A stretch of 64,000 bases of DNA, from positions 124,001 to 188,000 of the forward strand of contig JAAESI010000216.1 in NCBI GenBank assembly GCA_024229515.1, in the 5' to 3' direction. Below are positions 46,851-55,660 of the stretch, piece by piece. This DNA comes from Pseudomonadota bacterium (GTDB lineage: Bacteria; Myxococcota_A; UBA796; UBA9615). The notes under the pieces are model-generated. The model was not told the DNA's origin, searched no databases, and was given only the letters and a program-made list of their open reading frames with translations. The position numbers and the translations under genes are program-made. Each line of letters begins with the position of its first letter. Position 1 is the stretch's first letter.

Positions 46851-49800
46851 TTAGCGACCCCACAGCAGGCCGGGGAAGCCTCCGTCGGCGTTGCCCTGGT
46901 CGCACTGGGTCGATGTGCAGAGCTCACCGGCGCCGTAGCTCGCTCCGCTCGTGTTCAGCGGGCCGACTCCGAGCCCGACGGCGGTGTCGTTCGTGTTGCA
47001 GTTGCCCTCCTGGTTCGCGGTGAACCCGAAGCGCACGCGACGGTACTGGTACGGCGAGTTGATCCCGAACCACTGGCAGTTGGGCTGCACCGACCAACCG
47101 CTGTACAGCTGCCCGTCGAAGCCCGAGCCGATCTGCACGTCGGCACCGGCGAAGAGGTCGATGGCGGCGTCCCCGGTGGTGTCCGCGTAGATGCAGTGCC
47201 CGCCCTCGGTGGGGAAGCAACCCCGCGCTTCGAGCATCGGCAGGTCGACCATCGCCTGCAGCTTGGCGTCGTCGCTCGTGTCCTCGTCGAGGTTGGCCTC
47301 GTTGAGCAGGTCCGTGTCGGTCCAGAGACTGTCGGTGTATCCGAACGTCGAGTCGCCGGACGCCTTCATCAGCAGCGTCCAGCCGCCCCCGTCGGTCGTC
47401 TGGTCGCAGTACGCCTCGAATGCGCCGAACCCGTCGGGGTCGATCCAGTAGACGCCGTCGTCGGCGAGGTCGTCCGCCTCCACGATCGCGGAGCAGTCGT
47501 AGGCGGGGCAGCCCACGCCGTCGCCGTGCAGATCGTTGGTGATCAGCAGCTCCCACGAGCCGACGGTGCCGATGTCGCCTCCGTCGTCGTCGTTGATGGT
47601 CAGGGTCCAGGTGCCCACCGGGTCCTCTCCGTCGAAGGCGCTGAGTGCGTTCTCGGGGATCCAGCGGCCAGTGAACGGCGCGGCCGATGAGCCCACGCCG
47701 TCGATGGCCACGCCGGCCTCGTCGTCGAAGATGGTGTGGACCATGTCGTCGCCGCCGCCGCCGTCGTCGTCGATCACGAGGACCGACGTTCCGGCCGGGG
47801 ACTCGAGCGTGATCTCGAGGTCCCCCACGAAGGTGTGCTCTAGGTCGATGCGGAGGTCGAGGTCGTCGATGAGCTCGCCCTCGGTGATGTCCACCGTCTG
47901 GACGGTCGGGCCGGAGCTGGCGGCCGGGTCCGTGGGGATGCGCTCGCTTGCGCCATCGACGTAGACGAGCGGGCTCCCGAAGCCGTCGTCCAGGGCGCCG
48001 TCGCAGTCGTTGTCCGCGTTGTCGCAGATCTCCGTCGCGCCCGGGTAGGAGGTGTCGTCCGTGTCGTCGCAGTCGTCGCAGGACAACGCGCCGTCGCTGT
48101 CGCCGTCGGTCTCGTCACCTTCGAAGTGCAGGTTCATCGCCCACGGCGGATCCTCGAAGTCCGACGCGCCCCAGGTGACGGTGCTGGTTGCGGCGTGCAC
48201 GCCCTCGCCGCCGGAGGTCAGGTCGCCCACCGAAGTGGGGACGGGCGTGAACCCGGTCGACTGCACGAACCCGACGGTGCCGGAGGCCACATCCCAGGCC
48301 GCGAGGTACGTGTAGTAGAGGCTCGGGTCGAGGGTGTGGACCAGGGCCCCGGACTGGTGCCAGACCTCCACGTTGTCGTCGGCGGCGCCGACGGTGACGG
48401 TGTTGAGCGCCACGCGGGTGTACGCGCCGAGCGCGCTCGCTCCCTCGTACAGCGCGAACTCGATCTGGGCGCCGGCGGGCGCGGTCAGCAGCGCTTCCAT
48501 CGACGTGGTGGTCGCGGCGACGTCCGGGTCGAACGTGTTGGAGATCGCGTACTCGACCTGGGTCTGTGCGTCCGTCAGCTCGCCCGGGAGGAGCGAGAAG
48601 TCGGCGAAGGTCGCCCCATCGCAGTCGTTGTCGGCGTCGTCGCAGAGTTCGACGTTGCCGGGGAAGTTGTTGATGTCGACGTCGTCGCAGTCACCGTCGC
48701 ACTCGGTCACTCCGTCGAGATCGTCGTCGATCTCTTCAGCGCTCAGGAACGTGTCGCAGTCGTTGTCCTGGCCGTCACAGATCTCGGTGTTGCCCGGGAA
48801 GTTGGCGGGGTCGGTGTCGTCGCACTCCGCGCAGGCGATCACGCCGTCGCCGTCTTCGTCGGTCTCGCCCCCGGCGAAGTCGAGCAGGCCATTGCAGTCG
48901 TTGTCGGCTTCGTCGCAGACCTCGGTGCCGCCCGGAAGCGACGTGATGTCGTCGTCGTCGCAGTCCAGGCACGAGGCGGAACCGTCGCCGTCGAGGTCGG
49001 CACCGCCGACGCCGGCGATCGTGATCGACCAACTGTTCAGCGTGCCCGTGTCGCCGCCCGCGTCGTCAAAGATCGACAGGGTCCAGGTGCCGCCCGCGCC
49101 TTCGGCGTCGAAGGCGGACAACGGCTCGGTGGGAGAGAAGGTGCCGGTGAAGGGGGCGGTCTCACCCACGATGCTCGAGGCCGCCTCGTCGTCGAAAATC
49201 GTCCCCGTGAAGTCGTCGCCGCCGCCGCCCTCGTCGGCGACGAGCAGGACCTCCGTGCCGGCGGGGGAGATCAGCGTCGCTTCGATGTCCGCGACCCAGG
49301 TGTGGGTGAGGTCCAACGCGACGTTGACGTCGCCGATCGTGATGTCGGCCGGGTTCCAGGCGGTCTGAATGGTGAAGCCGGTGCTGGCCGCGGTGTCTTC
49401 GGGAATGGCCACGGCGCCGGCGCCCGTCAGGACGAGGGTGATGTCCTCGTCGATGGAGGAGTCGCAGTTGTTGTCGACGTTGTCGCAGACCTCCTCCGCG
49501 CCCGGGAAGGTCGTGTCGTCGTTGTCGTCGCAGTCGCCGTCGCACTCGGTGAAGGTGTCGAGGTCGTCGTCGATCTCCTCAGCTCCGAGGAGGGTGTCGC
49601 AGTCGTTGTCCTGCCCGTCGCAGATCTCGGCGTTGCCGGGGAAGTTGGCGATGTCGTTGTCGTCGCAGTCGTCGTCGTCGTTGCCCTCGATGCCGTCGGG
49701 CCCGCACACCGTCACGCCGTCGCCGTCCACGTCGTCCAAGCACGGATCGACCGCGTCGTCGTCGTCGGTTGCGTCGTCGTCGTCGGTTGCGTCGTCGTCG

Positions 49801-50015
49801 TCGGTTGCGTCGTCGTCGTCGGTTGCGTCGTCGTCGTCGGTTGCGTCGTCGTCGTCGGTTGCGTCGTCGTCATCGACCGCGTCGTCGTCGTCCGGCGGGG
49901 TCGTCGGGCAGCCGGACACTCCGACCGCCAGGAGCGCTGCGACCAGAAGCGCACGGAGCTTCGCCCACCCAAGAGTGTTCACGATCGCCTGCTCAAACAG
50001 AGTCGGACTGCCCAT
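46851..50015 (-). CDS. Large surface lipoprotein: acidic linker, MopE-type repeats, two P-domains, fibrinogen-like C-terminus
   Basis: The ATG at 50015 has a good GAGGGTGAG Shine-Dalgarno region. The 1054 residues begin with lipobox VGVSGC and eight DDDDAT/AV units. MopE-type Asp/Cys metal-binding repeats recur (DCDDNDIANFPGNAEICDGQ, DNDCD). They alternate with two proprotein-convertase P-domain-like beta-sandwiches (VALDLTHTWVADIEATLISP ... GTWTLSIFDDAGG; LRIDLEHTFVGDLEITLESP ... GTWTLTINDDDGG). The C-terminal ~200 residues resemble a fibrinogen-related domain (YCDQTTDGGGWTLLMK), ending GGFPGLLWGR. This looks like a calcium-binding surface adhesin or sugar-binding protein. Confidence 0.88.
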   Translation of the reverse strand: MGSPTLFEQAIVNTLGWAKLRALLVAALLAVGVSGCPTTPPDDDDAVDDDDATDDDDATDDDDATDDDDATDDDDATDDDDATDDDDAVDPCLDDVDGDGVTVCGPDGIEGNDDDDCDDNDIANFPGNAEICDGQDNDCDTLLGAEEIDDDLDTFTECDGDCDDNDDTTFPGAEEVCDNVDNNCDSSIDEDITLVLTGAGAVAIPEDTAASTGFTIQTAWNPADITIGDVNVALDLTHTWVADIEATLISPAGTEVLLVADEGGGGDDFTGTIFDDEAASSIVGETAPFTGTFSPTEPLSAFDAEGAGGTWTLSIFDDAGGDTGTLNSWSITIAGVGGADLDGDGSASCLDCDDDDITSLPGGTEVCDEADNDCNGLLDFAGGETDEDGDGVIACAECDDTDPANFPGNTEICDGQDNDCDTFLSAEEIDDDLDGVTECDGDCDDVDINNFPGNVELCDDADNDCDGATFADFSLLPGELTDAQTQVEYAISNTFDPDVAATTTSMEALLTAPAGAQIEFALYEGASALGAYTRVALNTVTVGAADDNVEVWHQSGALVHTLDPSLYYTYLAAWDVASGTVGFVQSTGFTPVPTSVGDLTSGGEGVHAATSTVTWGASDFEDPPWAMNLHFEGDETDGDSDGALSCDDCDDTDDTSYPGATEICDNADNDCDGALDDGFGSPLVYVDGASERIPTDPAASSGPTVQTVDITEGELIDDLDLRIDLEHTFVGDLEITLESPAGTSVLVIDDDGGGGDDMVHTIFDDEAGVAIDGVGSSAAPFTGRWIPENALSAFDGEDPVGTWTLTINDDDGGDIGTVGSWELLITNDLHGDGVGCPAYDCSAIVEADDLADDGVYWIDPDGFGAFEAYCDQTTDGGGWTLLMKASGDSTFGYTDSLWTDTDLLNEANLDEDTSDDAKLQAMVDLPMLEARGCFPTEGGHCIYADTTGDAAIDLFAGADVQIGSGFDGQLYSGWSVQPNCQWFGINSPYQYRRVRFGFTANQEGNCNTNDTAVGLGVGPLNTSGASYGAGELCTSTQCDQGNADGGFPGLLWGR
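49749..49892 (-). repeat. Eight 18-bp tandem repeats coding DDDDAT/DDDDAV
   Basis: Eight 18-bp units, almost identical (four GAC codons plus Ala-Thr, with Ala-Val at both ends), make the acidic linker after the lipobox. The DNA repeat is nearly perfect, so length variation between strains is expected. Confidence 0.92.
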
Positions 50016-50120
50016 CTTGCTCACCCTCGGTCGCGAGCCATGCGTTCCCCCGCCCTCGCCGCGGCGGCAAGGGTACTCGGCCTCGGCGACCGATGGGCGC
50101 CGCTCAGATATCATCGGGGC

Positions 50121-50675
50121 ATGGCGACGGCCCTCCTCGTGGCGACACCCCAGATGGTCGATGTGTTCTTCAGCAAGACCGTCGTCTTGTTGTGCGAATA
50201 CAACGAGGAAGGCGCGATCGGCATCGTCGTGAACCGCCTCACGGGGCTGGACGCGGACAAGGTCCTGGATCAGATGGAAGTGCCCGCCGGCGGCGGCATC
50301 GCCGGCCCCGTGCATTGGGGCGGACCGGTCCAGCCCGGCGCGGTGTTTCTCACCTACGCCCGCCCCTCGGCGGCGGACGGCCAGCAGGACGAGGCGGTGT
50401 TCGAGGTCGGCGAGACGATCGGCGTCTCCCCCAGCCGGGTCGTCATCGAAGCCGTCGCCGGAGAATCCGAAAACGCCGGCGCGTTCCTGTCGCTGGGCTA
50501 CGCGGGCTGGGCCCCCGGCCAGCTCGACGGGGAGATCGAGACCGGCTCCTGGATCTACATGGAGGTGGACCAGGAGATGCTGTTCTCGTTGCCCGCGGAC
50601 GAGCGGTGGCAGCACTGCATCGACAGCCTGGGCGTCGATCCCGCGATGATCTGGATGACGCCGGTCAGCGAGTAG
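50121..50675 (+). CDS. YqgE/AlgH family protein (UPF0301)
   Basis: The 184-residue length and motifs fit the family: LLVATPQMVDVFFSKTVVLL at the N-terminus, EEGAIGIVVNRLTG, PVHWGGPVQPGAVFLTY, and FLSLGYAGWAPGQLDGEIE, followed by W and acidic residues. The family is widespread. AlgH was linked to alginate regulation in Pseudomonas, but its biochemical role is unclear. It is divergent from the large lipoprotein gene (105-bp spacer). Confidence 0.92.
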   Translation: MATALLVATPQMVDVFFSKTVVLLCEYNEEGAIGIVVNRLTGLDADKVLDQMEVPAGGGIAGPVHWGGPVQPGAVFLTYARPSAADGQQDEAVFEVGETIGVSPSRVVIEAVAGESENAGAFLSLGYAGWAPGQLDGEIETGSWIYMEVDQEMLFSLPADERWQHCIDSLGVDPAMIWMTPVSE

Positions 50676-50862
50676 CCCCTCGGGGGATCCCCGGGCAAGT
50701 CCTCGGGGATTGGCCGTTACCAACCTCATGACGCCCCGTGGAAGCAGCGTGAACTCCTGAGCCAACAACCGGGACTCGGCCGCATATCCAGCTTGCTTTC
50801 CAACCCGCACTCTTGGATACGCCGCACCTCCAGAGGGGCGAGATGGCGGTTCGAGGTGCTCG

Positions 50863-51981
50863 ATGCGGATCAGAATCCAGGTTGTGCTTCCTCTGCTGCT
50901 GGCAGTGGGCTGTGCGCCCACCGAGCGTGGCCCGGCGCCGTTTTCGGTGCCCGCACCGAGCGCGAATGCGACCGCCGATCCGTTGCCGTCCGTCGATCCG
51001 GCGGGGACGGTGGCGGCCGACGGCACGGCGATCTCCGTCCGCCACGACCCCACCGCGACGTGGGCCTCGGGAGCCCAACCCGTCTACGACGACGCGGCCT
51101 ACGTCGCCCTCGCGCGCGCCTTGGCGCCGTCGGGTTTCGATCTCGACGGATGTGCCGCGCACCTGCCTGAGGAGCTTCGTTCGCTGGCCGATCCACCGCC
51201 GCCGTTTGACCCTTGGGGCGCCGACGAGCTGCGCGACGACCTGATGCTCGGGCTCGGGATATCGAGGTTCCTGGACGGCCTCGACGCGCGCTCCCTCGAA
51301 GTCGTCCTCGTGGATCAGCGACTCGACGGCGGCGTGCGTGAGCAGGTGCTGCTCGCCACCGACCCGCTGGTCGGCACGATGCAGTGGCGGCTGCTGTGGC
51401 CGGACGTTGGGTCCGCGTCGCTGGCGGCGATCATCGCGCTCCCGGGCCACCCCTCCACCGACGACGCGGCGCAGGAGTTCATCGATCTCGCTCACGGCCG
51501 CGACTACCCCCGCAACGGCCGGCTGCTCGCGGTCTCCTCCAACCGGGTGTACGACGCCTGGTACGCCGAGAGCGAGGCCAACGCCTACCTGCTGTGCGCG
51601 GGCTCCTCGCTGATGGCGGTCCGCCACTACGAGACCCTCCTGTTGGATCGGTACCTGCGCTACCTGGGCATCGACGACATCGCCCTCGTCGGCCACTCCG
51701 GCGGGAGCATCGCCTTGAACGCGCTCGTGCGCTGGGACTGGCGTTGGACCGGTGCGGTCTCCGACATGGAGAGCAACTACGCCTCCGGCCTTCCCTGCGA
51801 GCTGGACGAGCCCGGCGGGGCCTGGTGCCTGCTGGACGAGGTCCACCCCCACCTCGCCTCACGGTTCCCGCAGATCAACGACCTCGGCCTCGCCCCCCGG
51901 CAGGTGCCCTGATTCCAACAGGAGTATGGCTACCCCCTCGGGGTCGGCCCGGTCCTGGAGTTCCTCGACGATTCGGAGTGA
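50863..51981 (+). CDS. Alpha/beta-hydrolase-like lipoprotein with a probable premature TGA
   Basis: The ATG at 50863 begins a lipoprotein signal (LLAVGC). A Pro/Ala linker leads to an alpha/beta-hydrolase core with LAAIIALPGHPSTDD, LLAVSSNRVYDAWYAESE and the nucleophile elbow IALVGHSGGSIALNA. The frame meets a TGA at 51910 after LAPRQVP. The same frame then continues with FQQEYGYPLGVGPVLEFLDD to a second TGA at 51979, which reads as a natural C-terminus. A Trp codon (TGG) mutated or misread as TGA would explain it. The intact protein would be about 372 residues. Confidence 0.72.
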
Positions 51982-51987
51982 CGTCGA

Positions 51988-52251
51988 CTAGCGCTTCAAC
52001 TGTCGCTGCAGGATGCGCTGCTTGTTGGACGGCAATCGCTCCGCGATCACGGCGACCACGACCGCTTTGACGCCGACGGCGTCCAGCCCCCGGACCGAAT
52101 TCAAGACCGAGTCCGCACAGTGCTGCAGTCCACACCGGGCGAGTTCATCCACCGTCACCGGGCACCGGATCTCCTCCCGGTGGAGAACCCGCAGGAGCTT
52201 CTTGAGATCGTCGATTGTGACTTCGGTCAGACCAGCAGCGGCGTCGAACAT
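51988..52251 (-). CDS. Small conserved-looking protein, unknown
   Basis: An ATG at 52251 gives 87 residues (a TTG 9 bp upstream is possible). It is helical with two cysteines (REEIRCPVTVDELARCGLQH) and a regular heptad-like hydrophobic pattern (SVLNSVRGLDAVGVKAVVVA), ending with a basic tail. No signal peptide or family is recognised. It is divergent from the CBS gene, with start codons 23 bp apart. Confidence 0.6.
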   Translation of the reverse strand: MFDAAAGLTEVTIDDLKKLLRVLHREEIRCPVTVDELARCGLQHCADSVLNSVRGLDAVGVKAVVVAVIAERLPSNKQRILQRQLKR

Positions 52252-52274
52252 GCGGGCCAAGATACGCTGACGAC

Positions 52275-52751
52275 ATGCCTGCCACGACTACCGCCCGCGA
52301 GATCATGACGGCGGAGGTCTCGACCTTCGGCCCGGACGTTCCCCTGCTGGACGCCGCGCGCACGTTGTTCGACAACCGCTGGGCCGGCGCCCCGGTCCTG
52401 GAGCACGGCAAGATCGTCGGCGTGCTGTCGCTGGCTGACGTCATCGCCCAGGAGCGGTCGGTGCATGCCCCGACGCCGATCATCGTGTTCGACGCGCTGC
52501 TCTACCTCGGCACGCGTCGGTTCGAGAAGGAGATGAAGAAGATCACCGCGATGACGGTGCGGAACGCGATGACGTCGCCGGCCAAGACCGTCAGCCCCAC
52601 GACCAAGGTCTCCGAGATCGCCGCGATGATGATCGACGACGGCCTCTCGACGGTTCCAGTGGTCGAAGACGGCGAGCTCGTCGGGCTCGTCGGCCGCCGC
52701 GACGTGGTCCGGCTCGTGCTCGGCCGCGACCGGGCCGATTCGGAGCAATAA
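52275..52751 (+). CDS. CBS-domain-pair protein
   Basis: The 158 residues hold two CBS motifs: AREIMTAEVSTFGPDVPLLD ... AGAPVLEHGKIVGVLSLADV (first) and VRNAMTSPAKTVSPTTKVSE ... LSTVPVVEDGELVGLVGRRD (second). CBS pairs form a Bateman module that binds adenosyl nucleotides (AMP, ATP, SAM) and regulates partner proteins. As a stand-alone protein the partner is unknown. It lies 83 bp before the YqiJ/flotillin operon and may or may not belong to it. Confidence 0.92.
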   Translation: MPATTTAREIMTAEVSTFGPDVPLLDAARTLFDNRWAGAPVLEHGKIVGVLSLADVIAQERSVHAPTPIIVFDALLYLGTRRFEKEMKKITAMTVRNAMTSPAKTVSPTTKVSEIAAMMIDDGLSTVPVVEDGELVGLVGRRDVVRLVLGRDRADSEQ

Positions 52752-52834
52752 CCGGGTCAGAACCCTCGTAGTGCAGCGAGACCGCGCCCCCTGAGAACGT
52801 GGGATACTCCGCGGTCCTTGGGGAGAGGGAGACA

Positions 52835-53659
52835 ATGACCGAGTTCCTGCAGGCCATCGTCGCGTTTCCGACGATTCTGTTCACCATCCCGGTGGGCCTC
52901 TCGGTCTTGTACTGGTTCTTCGTCGTGCTCGGCGCGGTCGACATCGACCTCATCCACATCGACGGACTCGAGGGGGCCGCGGAGGCGCTCGACGGCGCGA
53001 TGGATGCGGGCGCCGAGGCAATCGACGGCGCGCTGGACGCCGGCGCCGAGGCGGCCGAAGCCATCGACTCGGGATTGGACGTCGCCGAAGGGGCAGCTCA
53101 CTCCGTCACCGGTCCGCTCAAGGCGCTGCTGGGGATGATGAACGCGCTGAACCTGACGTCGGTTCCGCTGACGGTCTCGTTCAGCTTCATGGCGCTGTTC
53201 GGCTGGGCCCTCAGCTACGCGGGAATGGCCTACGCGGCCCCCGCGCTGTCGCTCTCTCCGGTCGTGCTCGCCAGCCTCGTGGCGGTGTCCGCCTTCGTGG
53301 TCGGCACCGGCATCACGTCGGTCGTCGTCAAGCCCCTGGCCCCGCTGTTCAAGACCGACCTGGCGCGCGACAACTGCTCGCTCATCGGCCTGACTGCGGA
53401 GATCACCACCGGCCGCGTCGACGGCGGCTTCGGCCAGGCCGAAGTCAGCGACTCGGGCGACCACATGCTCATCCAGGTGCGCTGCGACCACGCCAGCGGC
53501 CTGAGCAAGGGCGACCACGCACTCATCATCGGATTTGATCGCAAGCGGGAGGCGTTCGTAGTCGAGCGCCTCTCCGCAATGAACCTCACGTCGGCTCAAG
53601 AAGAAGTCGACGCTCTCGAGCGGGCTGCGCAACCCGTTCGCCAACCACAGAAGGGTTAA
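52835..53659 (+). CDS. YqiJ-like OB-fold membrane protein
   Basis: The ATG at 52835 is chosen because a GGGAGAGGGAGA site precedes it. The 274 residues have a first membrane helix (about 8-36, then IDLIHIDG), a linker with near-repeats of the AIDGALDAGAEA type, two more helices (about 108-133 and 138-165), and a C-terminal OB-fold (about 185-250: DNCSLIGLTAEITTGRVDGG ... MLIQVRCDHASGLSKGDHAL). This matches E. coli YqiJ, which is encoded beside the flotillin YqiK, though here the linker is longer. NfeD-type proteins are similar partners of flotillins. It overlaps no gene but lies 6 bp before the flotillin. Confidence 0.86.
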   Translation: MTEFLQAIVAFPTILFTIPVGLSVLYWFFVVLGAVDIDLIHIDGLEGAAEALDGAMDAGAEAIDGALDAGAEAAEAIDSGLDVAEGAAHSVTGPLKALLGMMNALNLTSVPLTVSFSFMALFGWALSYAGMAYAAPALSLSPVVLASLVAVSAFVVGTGITSVVVKPLAPLFKTDLARDNCSLIGLTAEITTGRVDGGFGQAEVSDSGDHMLIQVRCDHASGLSKGDHALIIGFDRKREAFVVERLSAMNLTSAQEEVDALERAAQPVRQPQKG

Positions 53660-53665
53660 ACAGAC

Positions 53666-55660
53666 ATGCTCCCCATGATCATCAGCTTTGGAGGCATCGC
53701 CCTCCTTGTCACCGTCGGCGTCCTCGTCATGGTGGCCCGGTTCTATCGCAAGGTCGATCAGGGCCGCGCGCTCATCGTGAACAAGATGAAAGCGGAACCG
53801 GAAGTGACGTTCACCGGCGGCGTCGTGCTGCCCATCATCCACCGCGCAGAGGTCATGGACATCTCGGTCAAGACGATCGAAGTGGACCGCCGCGGCAAGG
53901 AAGGCCTCATCTGCCAGGACAACATCCGGGCGGACATCAAGGTGACCTTCTACGTGCGCGTCAACAAGACCAAGGACGACGTCCTCAAGGTCGCGCAGTC
54001 CGTCGGCTGCAAGCGCGCCTCCGACCAGGCGACGCTGGAAGAGCTCTTCCTCGCGAAGTTCTCCGAGGCCCTCAAGACGGTCGGCAAGCGCATGGACTTC
54101 GTCGAGCTGTACACGCAGCGAGACGACTTCAAGGACCGGATCATCGAGGTCATCGGCCGCGACCTGAACGGCTACTCGCTGGAAGACGGCGCCATCGATT
54201 ACCTGGAGCAGACGCCCCTGGAGTCGCTGGACAAGCACAACATCCTGGACGCTCAGGGCATTCGGAAGATCACCAAGATCACGACCGAGCAGAACATCCA
54301 GACCGAGGAGCGGCTTCAGGAGGAGCGCCAGGAGTTGGTGCGCCTGAAGGTCTCCGCGGACGAGAAGGTCTTCGAGCAGGAGCGCCGCCGCGCTGACGCC
54401 GAGGCCAAGAAGGACCGCGAGATCGCCACCGTGCAGGCTCGCGAGCTGGCCGAGACCGAGGTCATCCAGGCCGAAGAGAAGCGCCGCTCCGAGCTGGCGC
54501 GCCTCAAGGCCCAGGAGGAGATCGAGGTCCAGGCGCTGAACAAGCAGCGTCAGGTCGAGGTCGCCGACAAGGACCGCGAGCGGGTGGTCGGCATCAAGGC
54601 CGAGCAGGTGACGCGCGACCGAGAGTTGGAGCGCATCAGCCGCGAACGTGACGTCGATCTCGGCGACATCGCCAAGGAGAAGGCGGTCGAGGTCGAGAAG
54701 AAGGAAATCGCCGAAGTGGTCCGCCAGCGCGTCGCCGTCGACAAGGGCGTCGCCGAGGAGGAGGAGCGCATCAAGGACCTGCGCGTGGTCGCCGAGGCCA
54801 AGCGCCTCAAGGACCAGGTCGTCATCGCCGCCGAGGGCGAAGCGGAGCAGGCGCTCATCATGAGCATCAAGGCCGCCGAAGCCGCGGAGAAGTCGGCCGA
54901 GCACGCCGCCAAGGAGAAGGTCGTGCTCGCCCAGGCGGACCTGCAGGCCGCGGACATCGAGGCCAAGGCGATGATTCGCATGGCTGAAGGTACGCAGGCT
55001 GAGGAAGCCGCCAGCGGGCTGGCCCGTGCCAAGGTCATGGAGGCGCACGCCGCCGCGCTCGAGAAGGAAGGCCTCGCCGAGGCGAAGGTCATCCGCGAGA
55101 AGATGGACGCGCAGGCTGAGGGCGAGACCAAGGTCGGCCACGCCGCCGCGGTCGTCACCGAAGAGAAGCTCGCCGCCGAGGCTGCCGGCATCACCGCGAA
55201 GGCCGCGGCGATGAAGGAGCTCGAGGGCCAGGGTTGGCAGCACGAGGAGTTCCGCCTCAAGCTCGCCGCCATCAAGGAGCTGCAGCTCGAGGGGCTCAAG
55301 ATCAAGCAGGCCGTCGCCGAGGCGCAGGCCGAGGTCCTGGGCAAGGCGTTCGGTGAGGCCGACATCAAGATTGTCGGCGGCGACGGAGCCTTCTTCGACA
55401 AGTTCATGAAGTCGATGGCCGTCGGCCACGGCGTCGATGGAATGTTCGAGGAGAGCGACACGCTGAGCACCGTCTTCGGCAAGTACCTGCAGGGCGAGGG
55501 GGACCTCCCCGGCGACCTCAAGGACATGCTGTCGGGGCTGGACGCGGGCGCGGTTCGTGACCTGAGCCTGGCAGCGCTGGCGGGCAAGGTGGCGGCCGGG
55601 GGCGGACTGCCCGAGGTGGTGTCTGACGTCATCGAAGCCACGACGACCCAGGACAGCTAA
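53666..55660 (+). CDS. Flotillin-family (SPFH/band 7) protein, YqiK-like
   Basis: The 664 residues begin with one membrane anchor (IISFGGIALLVTVGVLVMVA), then the SPFH/band-7 domain (about 30-200): VDQGRALIVNKMKAEPEVTF, IEVDRRGKEGLICQDNIRAD and VGKRMDFVELYTQRDDFKDR. A long coiled coil rich in E, A, K and R (about 210-560) follows, with the flotillin-typical E-A-x-A pattern. A C-terminal Gly-rich region is last. Flotillins scaffold membrane microdomains and oligomerise through the coiled coil. It is in one operon with the YqiJ-like gene, and its TAA is directly followed by the ATG of the giant ATPase. Confidence 0.93.
   Translation: MLPMIISFGGIALLVTVGVLVMVARFYRKVDQGRALIVNKMKAEPEVTFTGGVVLPIIHRAEVMDISVKTIEVDRRGKEGLICQDNIRADIKVTFYVRVNKTKDDVLKVAQSVGCKRASDQATLEELFLAKFSEALKTVGKRMDFVELYTQRDDFKDRIIEVIGRDLNGYSLEDGAIDYLEQTPLESLDKHNILDAQGIRKITKITTEQNIQTEERLQEERQELVRLKVSADEKVFEQERRRADAEAKKDREIATVQARELAETEVIQAEEKRRSELARLKAQEEIEVQALNKQRQVEVADKDRERVVGIKAEQVTRDRELERISRERDVDLGDIAKEKAVEVEKKEIAEVVRQRVAVDKGVAEEEERIKDLRVVAEAKRLKDQVVIAAEGEAEQALIMSIKAAEAAEKSAEHAAKEKVVLAQADLQAADIEAKAMIRMAEGTQAEEAASGLARAKVMEAHAAALEKEGLAEAKVIREKMDAQAEGETKVGHAAAVVTEEKLAAEAAGITAKAAAMKELEGQGWQHEEFRLKLAAIKELQLEGLKIKQAVAEAQAEVLGKAFGEADIKIVGGDGAFFDKFMKSMAVGHGVDGMFEESDTLSTVFGKYLQGEGDLPGDLKDMLSGLDAGAVRDLSLAALAGKVAAGGGLPEVVSDVIEATTTQDS

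Noticed and set aside
49749-49892. Regular short repeats reminiscent of a CRISPR array
   Set aside because: The 18-bp units are back to back with no spacers and are in frame coding for DDDDAT inside a lipoprotein.
50676-50862. GGGGATCCCC palindrome as a terminator after the YqgE gene
   Set aside because: The palindrome is short, with no stable longer stem and no T-run. I see nothing else assignable in this 187-bp spacer.
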